A stretch of DNA of 64,000 bases from contig CAWEAT010000002.1 of assembly GCA_963806935.1 (NCBI GenBank), positions 186,001 through 250,000 on the forward strand. Direction: 5' to 3'. The position numbers and the translations under genes are program-made. Source of the DNA: Roseiarcus sp963806935. Lineage in GTDB: Bacteria > Pseudomonadota > Alphaproteobacteria > Rhizobiales > Beijerinckiaceae. A model generated the notes under the pieces. The model was not told where the DNA came from and searched no databases. It saw only the letters and a program-made list of their open reading frames with translations. This document shows positions 42,208 to 52,530 of the stretch, in pieces; the first letter of the stretch is position 1; every line of letters starts with the position of its first letter.

Positions 42208-42834
42208 TCACTTTCCGATTGCGCCGATCCCGTCGATGACGAATTGCACCGCAAGGGCCGCCAGCACGAGGCCGAACATGCGCGTCAGCACGACGTTGCC
42301 AGTCACGCCGAGGAGCCGCACCACCTGCCCCGCCATGAGGAAAGTGACTAAGCAAACCGCAATTGCCGCCGCCGCGACCGCCATCAAACTCGCTAGCGCC
42401 CTCAAGTCGCCGCCGGCGCGACCGGCGAGCAACATGGTTGCGGTGATCGCGCCGGGCCCAGCCATAAGCGGAATCGCGAGGGGGAAGGCCGCGACATTGC
42501 GGATATGGTCGACCGTCACCGCGTCGCTCGCGATCTCACGCTTGCGCTCGCCGCGCAGGGCGAACAGCATGTCGAAGGCGACATAGAACAGCAGCAGCCC
42601 GCCGGCGACGCGGAAGGCGGGAATCGTAATCCCGAGCGCCTCCAGAACCGTTCTGCCGCCAAGCGCGAAGGAGGCGAGAATTGCAAAGGCGATGACGCAG
42701 GCGCGCAACGCGACCTCGCGCCGGGCGGCGCTGCTCATGCCGAGCGTCAGGCCGACGAAAACCGGCGCCAGACCGGGTGGATCGAGCGTCACCAGGAGGG
42801 TGACAAAGGCCGTTTTCAGGTAATCGACCGGCAT
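42208..42834 (-). CDS. MarC family integral membrane protein
   Basis: A 208-residue MarC/UPF0056 protein with six predicted transmembrane helices. It begins MPVDYLKTAFVTLLVTLDPP and contains GLAPVFVGLT, AFRVAGGLLLFYVAFDMLF, and AAFPLAIPLMAGPGAITATM, all family patterns. The family is named for multiple antibiotic resistance in E. coli, but later work did not confirm a resistance role; actual function is unknown. It is divergent from gyrA, a neighbourhood conserved in Rhizobiales. Start chosen at the ATG giving MPVDYLK. Confidence 0.9.
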   Translation of the reverse strand: MPVDYLKTAFVTLLVTLDPPGLAPVFVGLTLGMSSAARREVALRACVIAFAILASFALGGRTVLEALGITIPAFRVAGGLLLFYVAFDMLFALRGERKREIASDAVTVDHIRNVAAFPLAIPLMAGPGAITATMLLAGRAGGDLRALASLMAVAAAAIAVCLVTFLMAGQVVRLLGVTGNVVLTRMFGLVLAALAVQFVIDGIGAIGK

Positions 42835-43036
42835 AGGCGGCTCCCTCTGCATCCCCGGTCTTTCCGCCCGGCAGCGCCGCGTCAAGACCCCTGTGGCGCT
42901 CGCGGCCCGCTTGGCGCAACCGAATTCGATAACATATTGAAATGTCCCCGGAATATATTGCCCCGCGGCTATGGCGCGCGGCGTCGAAATCGGCTAGACC
43001 GCAAGCTGCGCGATTTGCGTTAAGGACCCCTTCCCG

Positions 43037-45770
43037 TTGCCCGATACTCTCGACGAACGGCCCGCTCCGGGCGGGCCGGCCGACATTAAACCCGTCTCGA
43101 TCCTCGACGAAATGAAACGCAGCTATCTCGACTACGCGATGAGCGTGATCGTGAGCCGCGCCCTGCCCGACGTTCGCGACGGGCTGAAGCCTGTGCACCG
43201 GCGAATCCTCTATGCGATGCGCGAGCTCAACTTCACTCCCGACCGCCCTTACAACAAGTCGGCGCGCACCGTTGGCGACGTGATCGGCAAGTATCATCCG
43301 CACGGCGAGCTTGCGGTCTACGACGCCTTGGTGCGGATGGCGCAGGACTTCTCGATGAGCGCGCCGCTCATCGACGGGCAGGGCAATTTCGGCTCGGTCG
43401 ATGGCGATCCTCCGGCGGCGCAGCGCTACACCGAGGCGCGCCTTGCGCCCGTTGCGATGCCGATGCTCGACGACCTCGACAAGGACACTGTCGACTTCAA
43501 GCCGAACTACGACGAGAAGGAATTCGAGCCGGTTGTCCTGCCTGCCCGCTTTCCCAATCTGCTCGTCAACGGCGCAGGCGGCATCGCGGTCGGCATGGCG
43601 ACCAATATCCCGCCGCACAATCTCGGCGAGACGATCGACGCGCTGCTCGCGATGATGGAGAAGCCCGACATCACGCTCGACGAATTGCTGGAACATATTC
43701 CGGGACCCGACTTCCCGACCGGCGGCTCGATCCTCGGGCGAGCGGGCATTCGCGCCGCTTACGCGACCGGCCGCGGCTCGATCATCATGCGCGCCAAGGT
43801 CGCGGTCGAAGAACTGCGCAAGGACCGCGAGGCGCTGATCGTCAGCGAGATCCCGTATCAGGTCAACAAGGCGACGTTGATCGAGCGCATAGCCGAACTC
43901 GTTCGTGAGAAGCGCGTCGAGGGCATCGCCGATCTGCGCGACGAGTCCGATCGCGACGGCATGCGCATCGTGATCGAGCTCAGGCGCGACGCGGTCGCCG
44001 ATGTGGTGCTCAATCAGCTTTGGCGCTTCACCGCCCTGCAATCGAGCTTCGGCGCCAACATGATCGCGCTGAACGGCGGCCGGCCGGAGATGCTGACGCT
44101 GACCGACATGCTGCGCGCGTTCCTCGACTTCCGCGAGGAAGTGGTCACGCGGCGGACCAAGCATCTGCTCACCAAGGCGCGCGACAACGCGCATATGCAG
44201 GTGGGACTGGCCATCGCGGTCGCCAATATCGACGAAGTGATCCGCCTCATCCGCACCTCGCCCGAACTCGGGCGCCGCGCGCGCGGCGCTGATGGAGCGG
44301 TCGTGGCCCGCGCGCGACATGGCGCCCCTGATCACGCTCATCGCCGATCCGCGCCACGCGCTCGACGCCGAGGGCGCCATCCGCCTTTCGGAAGCGCAGG
44401 CGCGAGCGATCCTTGAACTGCGCCTCGCGCGCCTGACTGCGCTCGGCCGCGACGAGATCGCCGAGGCCCTCAACCGCCTCTCCACGGAAATCGCCGACTA
44501 TCTCGATATACTGAGCTCGCGCGTGCGCCTGATGAGCATCATCCGCGACGAGCTCGTGAAGGCGAAGGCCGACTTCGCCACGCCGCGCCGTACCGAAATC
44601 CTCGATAGCGACGCCGATATGGAGGACGAGGACCTCATCCAGCGCGAGGACATGGTCGTGCTGGTGAGCCACGGCGGCTACATCAAGCGCGCGCCGCTTT
44701 CGACCTATCGCGCGCAGCGGCGCGGCGGCAAAGGGCGCGGAGCCATGGCGACGCGCGAAGAGGATTTCGTCGCCCGCCTCTTCGTCGCTTCGACCCATCA
44801 ACCTGTCCTGTTCTTCTCGTCGACCGGCCAGGTCTACAAGGAGAAGGTCTGGCGTCTGCCGCTCGCGGCGCCGCAGTCGCGCGGCAAGGCGCTGATCAAC
44901 CTGCTGCCGCTCGAGGCTGGCGAGCGCATCACCACCATCATGCCGCTGCCGGAGGACGAGGCGAGCTGGGAGGCGCATGACGTGATGTTCGCCACAACGC
45001 GCGGGACGGTGAGGCGCAACAAGCTCAGCGACTTCGCCCAGGTCAACCGCGCCGGCAAGATCGCCATGCGGCTCGACGAGGGCGAGCGAATTGTCGACGT
45101 GCAAATTTGCTCCGACAAGGACGACGTGCTGCTGACGACTGCGCGCGGCCAGTGCATCCGTTTTCCGGTCGACGACGTCAGGGTGTTCAAGGGTCGCAAT
45201 TCGATGGGGGTGCGTGGCGTCGCGCTCGCCGAGGGCGACAGCGTCATCTCGCTTGCGATCCTCAATTCCTTCGATGCGACCCCTGCAGAGCGCGCCGGCT
45301 ATCTCAAGCAGCGCCGGGCGCTCGCTGGCGAAGCGGCTGAAGAGGCAGGGGAAGCCGAGGCTGAAATCGAGAACGGCGGCGAAACGAACGGATCGGCGCT
45401 GCTGACGGCGGAGCGCCTCAAGGAAATGCAGGACGCCGAGCAGGTCATTCTGACGGTGTCCGAAAACGGCTATGGAAAACGGACATCATCGTTCGAGTAT
45501 CGTGTCACCGGGCGCGGCGGCAAGGGCGTCGTGGCCATGGCGGTCAACGACCGCAACGGCTCGCTCGTCGCCTCGTTTCCGGTCGCGGACAGCGACGAGA
45601 TCATGCTGGTGACCGACGCCGGCCAACTCATCAGGATACCGGTCGCCGGCATCCGCATCGCGGGGCGGGCGACGCAAGGCGTGATCGTGTTCGACACCGA
45701 CGAGCAGGAGCGTGTGGTTTCGGTCGACCGGATTGGGGAAGCGGAAGACGAAGAGGACGACGGGGAATAG
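43037..45770 (+). CDS. gyrA: DNA gyrase subunit A (frameshifted)
   Basis: Subunit A breaks and rejoins DNA during gyrase supercoiling. The N-terminal part is complete: SYLDYAMSVIVSRALPDVRD, GLKPVHRRILYAM, and the catalytic Tyr in AAQRYTEARL (about residue 130). The quinolone-region helix reads HPHGELAVYDALVRMAQ. The frame breaks at an extra G in a GGG run near 44270; the next frame continues GAARAALMERSWPARDM to the C-terminal domain with the gyrase-defining QRRGGKG box (near 44716) and an acidic tail. The start is TTG, with AAGGA about 10 bases before. Restored length is about 910 residues. The gene is essential, so the break is probably an error. Confidence 0.96.
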
Positions 45771-45813
45771 CGCGCTCGCCAGCCCGCGCACAATGTTACG
45801 CGCGCCAATGATT

Positions 45814-46111
45814 TCAGGCGCTTGAGTGCTCTTTTGTGCAACCTTTTTCGTCTTCGAACATCCCCGTGACCGTCACGCCGGCGAATAAGTCAGGGCAAGC
45901 GGCATCGAGCTGACGCTGCGGCAAAGCCTGACCGATCAGGCGCCGGACCGCCGCCGAAGTCTTCCTTATGTCGCTCGCTGACCTGCTCGACGCCGAAACC
46001 GGAAACGAGCAGATCGAAATACGCCTCCCGCCGCTTGATCAATCCCTCGCGGATTTTGCCCGCCGCGCGCATGCGCGCCTGTTCGGAAAGCTGTTTGGGT
46101 TCGTTGGGCAT
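45814..46111 (-). CDS. Small helix-turn-helix-like protein (frameshifted)
   Basis: The first frame, from the ATG at 46111, gives MPNEPKQLSEQARMRAAGKI then REAYFDLLVSGFGVEQVSER and HK. An extra G near 45962-45968 breaks it. Restoring the frame continues KTSAAVRRLIGQALPQRQLD, AACPDLFAGVTV and ends KEHSSA at 45814, giving 98 residues. The pattern of a helical SGFGVEQVSERHKKTSAAVRR segment looks like a sigma/transposase-type helix-turn-helix, so a DNA-binding role is possible. Family not identified. It is convergent with gyrA. Confidence 0.6.
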
Positions 46112-46275
46112 GGAGGCTCGTTGCTTTTGCTAATTCAGAATTTATGATACCTTGTTTTCTGATTTTGTCAAGCATTTGTTTACAACTCACAGTGCTCGGC
46201 CCCGGGCGGCGCGGTCCATGCGGATCGGATCGACCGAGCCGGCAAGTGGGTTTGACTCAACGCTTCCTGCGTGCT

Positions 46276-46570
46276 CGCCTAGCGGCACGGACGCGTCGTG
46301 CTGCTCGGCGACGGCTGCCGGCGCGTCGCGGCGACGACGTCGACGATGGAATGCGCCGCTACGAAGCGCTGCGGCGCGGCCGGACCCGAATCATTCAGCG
46401 CAGTTCGCGGGCCACGAACGCGACCCTTCATCTGTCCGACGGCGCGACCGCCGGCCGCGCGGCGCGCCTGGCCGAATTTCCCAAACAATTCGGCTGGATT
46501 CACGAATTCGATGCGCTCTCCGACGCGACCTCGCGGGCGTCAGTTGGACGCGGACGCCGCGCTTGCTCTT
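46276..46570 (+). pseudogene. Remnant of an FAD-dependent aromatic monooxygenase
   Basis: Two short pieces in different frames match the C-terminal half of salicylate-hydroxylase-like FAD monooxygenases: RHGRVVLLGDGC (the FAD/substrate motif that is normally GRVVLLGDAC) around 46283-46320, and RRYEALRRGRTRIIQRSSRA with NATLHLSDG downstream, around 46350-46450. The region between them is shorter than in intact enzymes and stop codons interrupt the first frame upstream. No N-terminal GxGxxG motif is found. This looks like a decayed gene and not merely a sequencing error. Confidence 0.5.
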
Positions 46571-46677
46571 TGCATGCTGGATAGGCGACGATCATTCCAG
46601 CCTGCGCGTCATCGCTGACCGGTCCGATTCCCGTCCGCCGGCAACCTGATGCGGGACTCGCTCAGAAAGGAGATCGG

Positions 46678-48359
46678 ATGGTTCGACGCGCGCGCGACAT
46701 TCTGCTCGACATCCTGCGCGACGAGGGCGTGACCCATGTGTTCGGCAATCCCGGCTCGACCGAGATGCCGCTCATGGACGCGCTCGTCGACGCACCCGAC
46801 ATCCGCTACGTCCTTGGCCTGCAGGAGGCGACCGCCGTCGGCATGGCCGACGGCTGGGCGCTCGCATCGGGCCGCGCCGCGTTCGTCAACCTGCATGCGA
46901 TGGGCGGCCTGGGCAACGCCATGGGCGTGCTCGTCGCCTCCAAGGCGAGCGAGACGCCGCTCGTCGTCACCGCCGGCCAGCAGGACACCCGGCATCTCAT
47001 GACCGAGCCGTGGCTCTCGGGCGACCTCGTCGCCCTCGCCGAGCCGGTGACCAAATGGGCGAAGGAGCTCAGGCGCGGCGAGGATGTCGGCCAGGCCTTG
47101 CGCCGCGCGTTCGCCATTGCGCGCACGCCGCCGGCCGGACCGGTCTTCCTGTCGCTGCCGATGGACATCCTCGACCAGGAGGTGAGCGGTCCGACGCCGC
47201 CGGCGTCCTCGCCGCCGCGGCTTGGCCCTTCCCCCGACGCGACGCGGCTTGCGGAAACGCTCGCCGGCTTCGATCCGGACCGGGTCGTCGTGCTGCTCGG
47301 CGACGATCTGGCTGCGGCGGCGAGCGGCGGCCTGGTCGCCTTCGCGGAGGCCGGCGGCTATCCGGTATGGGGAACGCAACTGACCTCCCGCGCCGCGTTT
47401 CCGTCCGCGCATCCCTGCTGGGCGGGCGTGCTGAAGCCCGATTTCGCCGACATGCGCGCTCACTTCAAGACCCTGCAGGCGATCGTGCTTGTCGGCGGAC
47501 GCGCCTTCGTCGCCTACCCCTATCGCGACGCCGAGCCGGTTCCGGAAGGCGTCGCGGTCCTGCATATCGCCGATAACCCGGAGGCTTTCGGACGGGAGCA
47601 CGCCGCCGACATGGCGCTCCTCGGCGACATCGGACTGACCCTCGAGGCGACGGCCGGACGTCTGGAGCAGCTGTTCGACCAGGACAAGGTCGCGGCGCGG
47701 CTCGCGGCGCGCGCGGCCCACAGACGCGACGCGAGGCAAGCGACGCGCCTCGATATTCTGGCCGAAAGCGCCAACCCGCCGCTGACGCCCGACGCGGCGG
47801 TGCTCGCGGCGCTCGACGCTCTGCCGCAAGACGCGCTGATCGCCAATGATTCCGCCGCGACGTTCGGCCGGGTCCAGGACTTGCTGATGACCCAGCCCGG
47901 CCGTTACTTCTTCGCCCGCGGCGGGGTGCTCGGATGCAGCATGCCGGCGGCGGTCGGCGCGGCGCTCGCGACCCGGGGCTGGGTCGCCTCGTTCGTCGGC
48001 GACGGCGGGGCGATGTATTCGCCGCAGGCGCTGTGGAGCGCCGCCGCTACCGCGCGCGGACGATCTTCTTCGTGTTCAACAATCGCCGCTACGGGGTGCT
48101 TCAGAATGTCGCCCGACAGCTCGGATACGCCAACGCCGTCGCCGGCCGGTTCGTTGGCATGGAGGTCGCCGATCCGGCGATCGACTTTCAGGCGCTGGCG
48201 ACCTCGATGGGCGTGCCGGCCGCGCGCGCCGACGATCGTCACGCGATCACCGCCGCGGTTCACCGGGCGCTGGGACGCCAAGGCCCGTCGCTGATCGAGA
48301 TCCCCAATTCGGTGAGCGCCTACGCCTTCACAAGCTTTGCTTCGAGCTTCGGCGAATGA
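46678..48359 (+). CDS. Benzoylformate-decarboxylase-like ThDP enzyme (frameshifted)
   Basis: A thiamine-diphosphate enzyme of the acetolactate synthase superfamily, about 560 residues after correction. The N-terminal domain starts ARDILLDILRDEGVTHVFGN and PGSTEMPLMDAL, with the catalytic Glu in GLQEATAVGMADGWA (about residue 52). The substrate-domain signature PAGPVFLSLPMDILDQE fits benzoylformate decarboxylase. The ThDP/Mg motif reads FVGDGGAMYSPQALW. A missing base near 48040-48046 then shifts the frame; the correct continuation is FFVFNNRRYGVLQNVARQLG. Benzoylformate decarboxylase is the best analogy; the real 2-oxoacid is unknown. Its 3' end overlaps the OsmC gene by 40 bases. Confidence 0.85.
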
Positions 48360-48829
48360 TTCAGCGTCTGCAGCACGACGCAATAGCGCTCGGTCAGCTT
48401 CAACAATGTGTCGAGCTGGTCCTGCGGAGCGTCGGTATCGAGAGCGAAGGCGAGCCGGATGGCGGAGAAGCCGACCGGCGCATCCTTGGCGACGCCGAGC
48501 GTGCCGCGAAAGTCGAGATCGCCCTCCGCCGTCACTTCGCCTGAGCGCAGAGTCACGCCCATCGACGTTGCGACCGCTTTCAGCGTCACGCCGGCGCAGG
48601 CGACCAGCGCCTCAAGCAGCATGTCGCCGGAGCAGAGCTCGGCGCCGGTTCCTCCAGTCGCGGGATGCAGTCCCGCGACGGCGAGCGCGCGCCCGGTCTC
48701 GACCTTGCAGGCGATGGCGGCGGAATCGAGCGCGCCTTTTGCCCTGAGCGTCAGCATTCCCGCCTTCGGGTCGGCGCGATAGCGATCCTTGAGCGGCGCC
48801 TGGATTGCCCGGATTTCGTCAGCGTTCAT
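48320..48829 (-). CDS. OsmC family peroxiredoxin-like protein
   Basis: A 169-residue OsmC/Ohr-fold protein. The first redox Cys is in CSGDMLLEALVACAGVTLKA (about residues 67-86; two Cys in view) and the second in TERYCVVLQTLNHSP near residue 150, the expected pair for reducing organic hydroperoxides. HPATGGTGAELCSGDM is a typical family start of the active-site helix. The Arg/Glu needed to activate the Cys are likely but not verified. It overlaps the 3' end of the ThDP enzyme gene and is followed by DUF2218. Confidence 0.88.
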   Translation of the reverse strand: MNADEIRAIQAPLKDRYRADPKAGMLTLRAKGALDSAAIACKVETGRALAVAGLHPATGGTGAELCSGDMLLEALVACAGVTLKAVATSMGVTLRSGEVTAEGDLDFRGTLGVAKDAPVGFSAIRLAFALDTDAPQDQLDTLLKLTERYCVVLQTLNHSPKLEAKLVKA

Positions 48830-48843
48830 TGCGTACGTCTCCT

Positions 48844-49140
48844 TCACACTGCATTCGGCCCCGACCAATCGAACCGCAGGGGCGCCTCGCGAAACGCGAA
48901 GCGGTCGAGATGACTTGCGACCACGCCTTTCAGGCGCTCGACCTCGTCGGCGTTTTCACCTTCGATCGTGACCAGAAGCGCATCCTCGCCCGCGTCGAGC
49001 GTTGCGACCGCGCTCGGAAACTTGACGACGCCCTTCCGGTCCGAGAGATCGACTTCGAGTCTGTGGCTCCAATGTTTGCAAAGCTGTTGCACATATTTGG
49101 CCGCATTGGCGGTGGGAACGCTGGCTTTGGCGGTCGGCAT
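48844..49140 (-). CDS. DUF2218 protein
   Basis: A 98-residue protein of the DUF2218 family: PTANAAKYVQQLCKHWSHRL, then KFPSAVATLDAGEDALLVTI and VASHLDRFAFREAPLRFDW at the C-terminus. These are all typical patterns; the conserved His and Cys in QLCKHWSHR may bind a metal. In other proteobacteria the family neighbours siderophore genes; here it precedes an OsmC gene by 14 bases, suggesting cotranscription and an oxidative-stress or metal link. Function is not known. Confidence 0.88.
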   Translation of the reverse strand: MPTAKASVPTANAAKYVQQLCKHWSHRLEVDLSDRKGVVKFPSAVATLDAGEDALLVTIEGENADEVERLKGVVASHLDRFAFREAPLRFDWSGPNAV

Positions 49141-49316
49141 ACCAAAATCTTTCGGTCTTCACTGGGAGCGGCCTAGCGGGTCGCCGTTTCAGATGCGGCG
49201 GATTGCCGCCAGCGACGAGCTGAGGCGTCGATCGGTGGGCGATTTAGCCTGACCGGGCGTCCAACTCAACCTCACGTCCGCTTGTCGCGGCCCCCGGGGC
49301 GGGCTAACGCTTGCCA

Positions 49317-49820
49317 ATGACCCGCGTCGGTTTCTTCTCCGGCTCGTTCGACCCGATGACCAACGGCCATCTGGACGTGATCGAGCATGCCGCGGCGCTG
49401 TGCGACCGGCTGGTCATCGGCGTCGGCTCCAACCCGAACAAAGCCGGGCTGTTCACGGTCGAGGAGCGGCTGAAGCTCATCCGCGAGGCGGCCGCGCCGA
49501 TCATGAAGAAGGCGCACTGCAAGCTCGAGGTGGTCGAATTCACCGGGCTTGCGGTCGAGGCGGCGCGCAAGGCGGGCGCGACGCTGATCGTCCGGGGCCT
49601 GCGTGACGGAACCGACTTCGACTACGAGATGCAGATGGCCGGCATGAACGGCGCGATGGCGCCGGAAATCCGCACCGTCTTCCTGCCCGCCTCCTCGCCG
49701 GTCAGGCCGATCACCGCGACGCTCGTGCGCCAGATCGCCTCAATGGGTGGCGACGCTTCACCATTCGCGCCCCCCAACGTGGTCAAGGCGCTGAAGGCGA
49801 AGTTCGTCGCGGCGGGCTAG
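49317..49820 (+). CDS. coaD: Phosphopantetheine adenylyltransferase
   Basis: A 167-residue hexameric enzyme for the penultimate step of coenzyme A synthesis. The nucleotidyltransferase motif is SGSFDPMTNGHLDVI (about residues 8-22), where T-N-G-H is the nucleotide site, the second motif is IVRGLRDGTDFDYEMQMAG, and the C-terminal loop has SSPVRPITATLVRQIAS in place of the usual ISST. Start is the ATG at 49317; an in-frame TTG two codons earlier is possible. Its neighbourhood near gyrA is conserved in Rhizobiales. Downstream gene rarA converges with a one-base gap. Confidence 0.96.
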   Translation: MTRVGFFSGSFDPMTNGHLDVIEHAAALCDRLVIGVGSNPNKAGLFTVEERLKLIREAAAPIMKKAHCKLEVVEFTGLAVEAARKAGATLIVRGLRDGTDFDYEMQMAGMNGAMAPEIRTVFLPASSPVRPITATLVRQIASMGGDASPFAPPNVVKALKAKFVAAG

Positions 49821-49821
49821 C

Positions 49822-51132
49822 TTACCCCCCTCCCCGCTCCTGCCGGAGCCGCGCCCAATATTCCAGCCGCTTTCTGATCTCGCGTTCGAAGCCGCGCTCG
49901 ACCGGCTCGTAGAGCGCGTGGCGACCGACCTTCTCGGGCCAATAGTTCTGTCCGCTGAAGGCGTCCGGCGCGTCGTGGTCGTATTGATAGTCGGCCCCAT
50001 AGCCCTCGCGTTTCATCAGCCGTGTCGGGGCGTTGAGGATGGCCTTGGGCGGCGCCGGCGAGCCGTGCGCTTTTGCCAGCGCCTGCGCCGCGCCGAACGC
50101 CTTGTAGACGGCGTTCGATTTCGGCGCGGTCGCGACATAGACCACGGCCTCGGCGATCGCCAGCTCTCCTTCGGGAGAGCCGAGGAAGTCGTAGGCGTCC
50201 TTGGCGGCGTTGGCGACCACGAGCGCTTGCGGGTCGGCAAGTCCGATATCCTCGGAGGCCATGCGCACGACCCGCCTTGCGATGAACAACGGGTCTTCGC
50301 CGGCCTCGAACATGCGCGCGAGATAGTAGAGCGCCGCGTCGGGATCGGACCCGCGCACGCACTTATGCAGGGCCGAGATCAGGTTGTAGTGACCGTCCTG
50401 CGCCTTGTCGTAGATCGGCGCGCGGCGCTGTACGACGTCGACCAGGCGCGCCGCGTCCAGCGTCTCGTCCGGGCGGGCGGCGCGCCAGACTTCCTCGGCA
50501 AGCGTAAGCGCCGCGCGGCCGTCGCCGTCGGCCATTCCGATCAGCGCCTCGCGCGCTCCAGGATCGAGCGGCAGCGGCTTCCCCAGCAGCCGCTCGGCGC
50601 GTTCGAGCAACGCTTCGAGAGCCTCGGGCCCGAGCGGGCGAAAGACGAGCACCCGCGCCCTCGACAGCAGCGACGCATTGAGCTCGAACGAGGGATTCTC
50701 GGTCGTCGCGCCGATGAGCGTGATCGAACCGTCCTCCATCACCGGCAAGAAGGAATCCTGCTGCGCGCGATTGAAGCGATGGATCTCGTCGACGAACAGG
50801 AGCGTGCCCAGCCCTTGCGAGCGGCGGGCGCGCGCGGCGTCGAAGATCTTTTTCAATTCCGCGACGCCCGAGTGAATGGCCGAAACCTGGACGAAGGCGT
50901 CGTTGCGCGAGGCCCCGATCAGCCGCGCCACCGTCGTCTTGCCGCTTCCCGGCGGCCCCCAGAAGATCATCGAGCCGAGCGATGGCGCGGCGATGAGGCG
51001 GGTCAGCGCCCCATCGGGCCCGGTCAGATGCTCCTGGCCCGAAACCTCTGCAAGCGTCCTCGGCCGCAGCCGCTCGGCGAGCGGCGCCAGCGGCGGCTCG
51101 GCTTTCGCGCCGGCATCGTCGACAAGGCTCAT
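49822..51132 (-). CDS. rarA: RarA/MgsA replication-associated AAA+ ATPase
   Basis: A 436-residue AAA+ clamp-loader-like ATPase acting at stalled replication forks. N-terminal ERLRPRTLAEVSGQEHLTGP is the family start; Walker A is FWGPPGSGKTTVARLI (about residues 57-72), Walker B LLFVDEIHRFNRAQQD (about 112-127) with the sensor region LIGATTENPSFELN. The C-terminal MgsA tetramerisation domain contains ALHKCVRGSDPDAALYYLAR and RMASEDIGLADPQAL. The ATG at 51132 is preceded by a good site; the upstream ATG at 51186 is less likely. Tail-to-tail with coaD. Confidence 0.95.
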   Translation of the reverse strand: MSLVDDAGAKAEPPLAPLAERLRPRTLAEVSGQEHLTGPDGALTRLIAAPSLGSMIFWGPPGSGKTTVARLIGASRNDAFVQVSAIHSGVAELKKIFDAARARRSQGLGTLLFVDEIHRFNRAQQDSFLPVMEDGSITLIGATTENPSFELNASLLSRARVLVFRPLGPEALEALLERAERLLGKPLPLDPGAREALIGMADGDGRAALTLAEEVWRAARPDETLDAARLVDVVQRRAPIYDKAQDGHYNLISALHKCVRGSDPDAALYYLARMFEAGEDPLFIARRVVRMASEDIGLADPQALVVANAAKDAYDFLGSPEGELAIAEAVVYVATAPKSNAVYKAFGAAQALAKAHGSPAPPKAILNAPTRLMKREGYGADYQYDHDAPDAFSGQNYWPEKVGRHALYEPVERGFEREIRKRLEYWARLRQERGGG

Positions 51133-51234
51133 GGGCGCTTTCTCCCGCGCTCGGCGGCTGCTGTCCAGCGCGCTTCGCTTCGGCATTGCGCGGCGCGCGC
51201 ATTTTGTGTGAGCCTGCCGTCCACGGAGAACCCC

Positions 51235-52440
51235 ATGACCGACACGCTCACCCGAACTTTCGCCGGCCTGCCGACCGCCGAGCCGGACGAGATCGGCCTT
51301 TCGCGCTCCGGGCTGAAGCGGCTGACGGCGGCTATGGAGCGCGAGATCGCAGCCGGACTGGCGCCGGGGGTTTCGATGCTGATCGCGCGCAACGGCAAGA
51401 TCGGATACGCCAAAACGCTCGGCGCGATCGAGCCGGGCGGGCGAGCGATGCCGCCCGACGCCATCTTCCGCATCTATTCGATGACCAAGCCAATCGTCTC
51501 GGTGGCGGCGATGGTGCTGGTCGAGGAAGGGCGGATGCTGATCACCGACCCGCTGTCCAAATACATCCCCGCCTTCGCCGAGACTCGAAGGTCGGCGTCG
51601 AAACCGGCGACAGGCTCGATCTCGTTCCGCTCAAGCGGCCGATCACGATCCAAGACCTCATGCGGCACACATCCGGGCTGACTTACGGTTTCGGCGTCTC
51701 GAAGGTGGACAAACTCGTCGCGGCCGCGCGGATCACGAGCCAGGAAAAGACGATGGCCGAGCACGCGGAAACATTGGCTGCCTTGCCGCTCTTGCACCAG
51801 CCCGGAGAGGTTTGGGAATACAGCCTCTCGACCGACGTGCTGGGCCGCGTGGTCGAGGTGGTCGCGGGCGGCAAGCTCGGCGACATCCTGCGCGAGCGCA
51901 TCTTCGAGCCGCTCGGCATGGACGACACCGCGTTCTTCATTCCGCGTGAGAAGCTATCGCGCGAGGCAAAGCCGATGTCGCCCGACATCTACCCCAAAGC
52001 CCTCGGCGCCGATGCGGAGCCCGTCACCGAGCCGCCGCGATGCGAGTGGGGCGGCGGCGGCTTATGGTCGACGCTCGGCGACTATGCGCGCTTCCTCGCG
52101 ATGCTCAGCGGCGGCGGCGCGCTTGACGGCGAGCGCATCCTCGGCCCGCGAACGATCAGGTACATGGCGAGCGACCACTTGGGACCGGATGTAGATACGA
52201 GCAACGGGCTGCTTGCGCCGGGCCACGGCTTCGGTCTCGGTTTCTGCGTGCGTCTCAGAACGGGGCTCGCGCCGACTATTGGAAACGTCGGCGACTATTT
52301 CTGGGGCGGCGCGGCGGGAACGTCCTTCCGGATCTCGCCGCAAGAATTCGCTGTTCGCGATCCTGATGGTGCAGGCTCCGGACTATCGAGACCATCTTAC
52401 CCGGACATTCGGCAATCTCTTCAACGCCGCGATCGTTTGA
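51235..52440 (+). CDS. Serine hydrolase, beta-lactamase/DAP-type (two frameshifts)
   Basis: A class C beta-lactamase-fold serine hydrolase that acts on esters or peptides. The nucleophile motif is FRIYSMTKPIVS (Ser-x-x-Lys, about residues 80-91). The frame breaks near 51585-51592 and again at an extra base near 52341. Between them, PITIQDLMRHTSGLTYGFG and EYSLSTDVLGRVVEVVAGG give the second motif, and GHGFGLGFCVRLR the third-region. The last frame, SLFAILMVQAPDYRDHL, ends NAAIV. Restored length is about 400 residues. It is a close paralogue of the next gene (52531-53712), in which all motifs are in one frame. Confidence 0.85.
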
Positions 52441-52530
52441 TTCCCCGCTTGGCCGTCCGCCGTCCGCGCTTGCCCGCAGCCGGCTCGCGCCCCATGCTGC
52501 GCTTCTCCCTTTAAGCCTTAAGAGACCGCG

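Noticed and set aside
42007..42351. A plus-strand frame (MQRSDICETW start) between the SDR and MarC
   Set aside because: It overlaps the MarC gene's 3' end on the other strand and lacks a recognisable domain.
42536..44485. A 649-codon minus-strand open frame opposite gyrA
   Set aside because: Same shadow effect: it lies over the conserved gyrA coding strand and has no motif.
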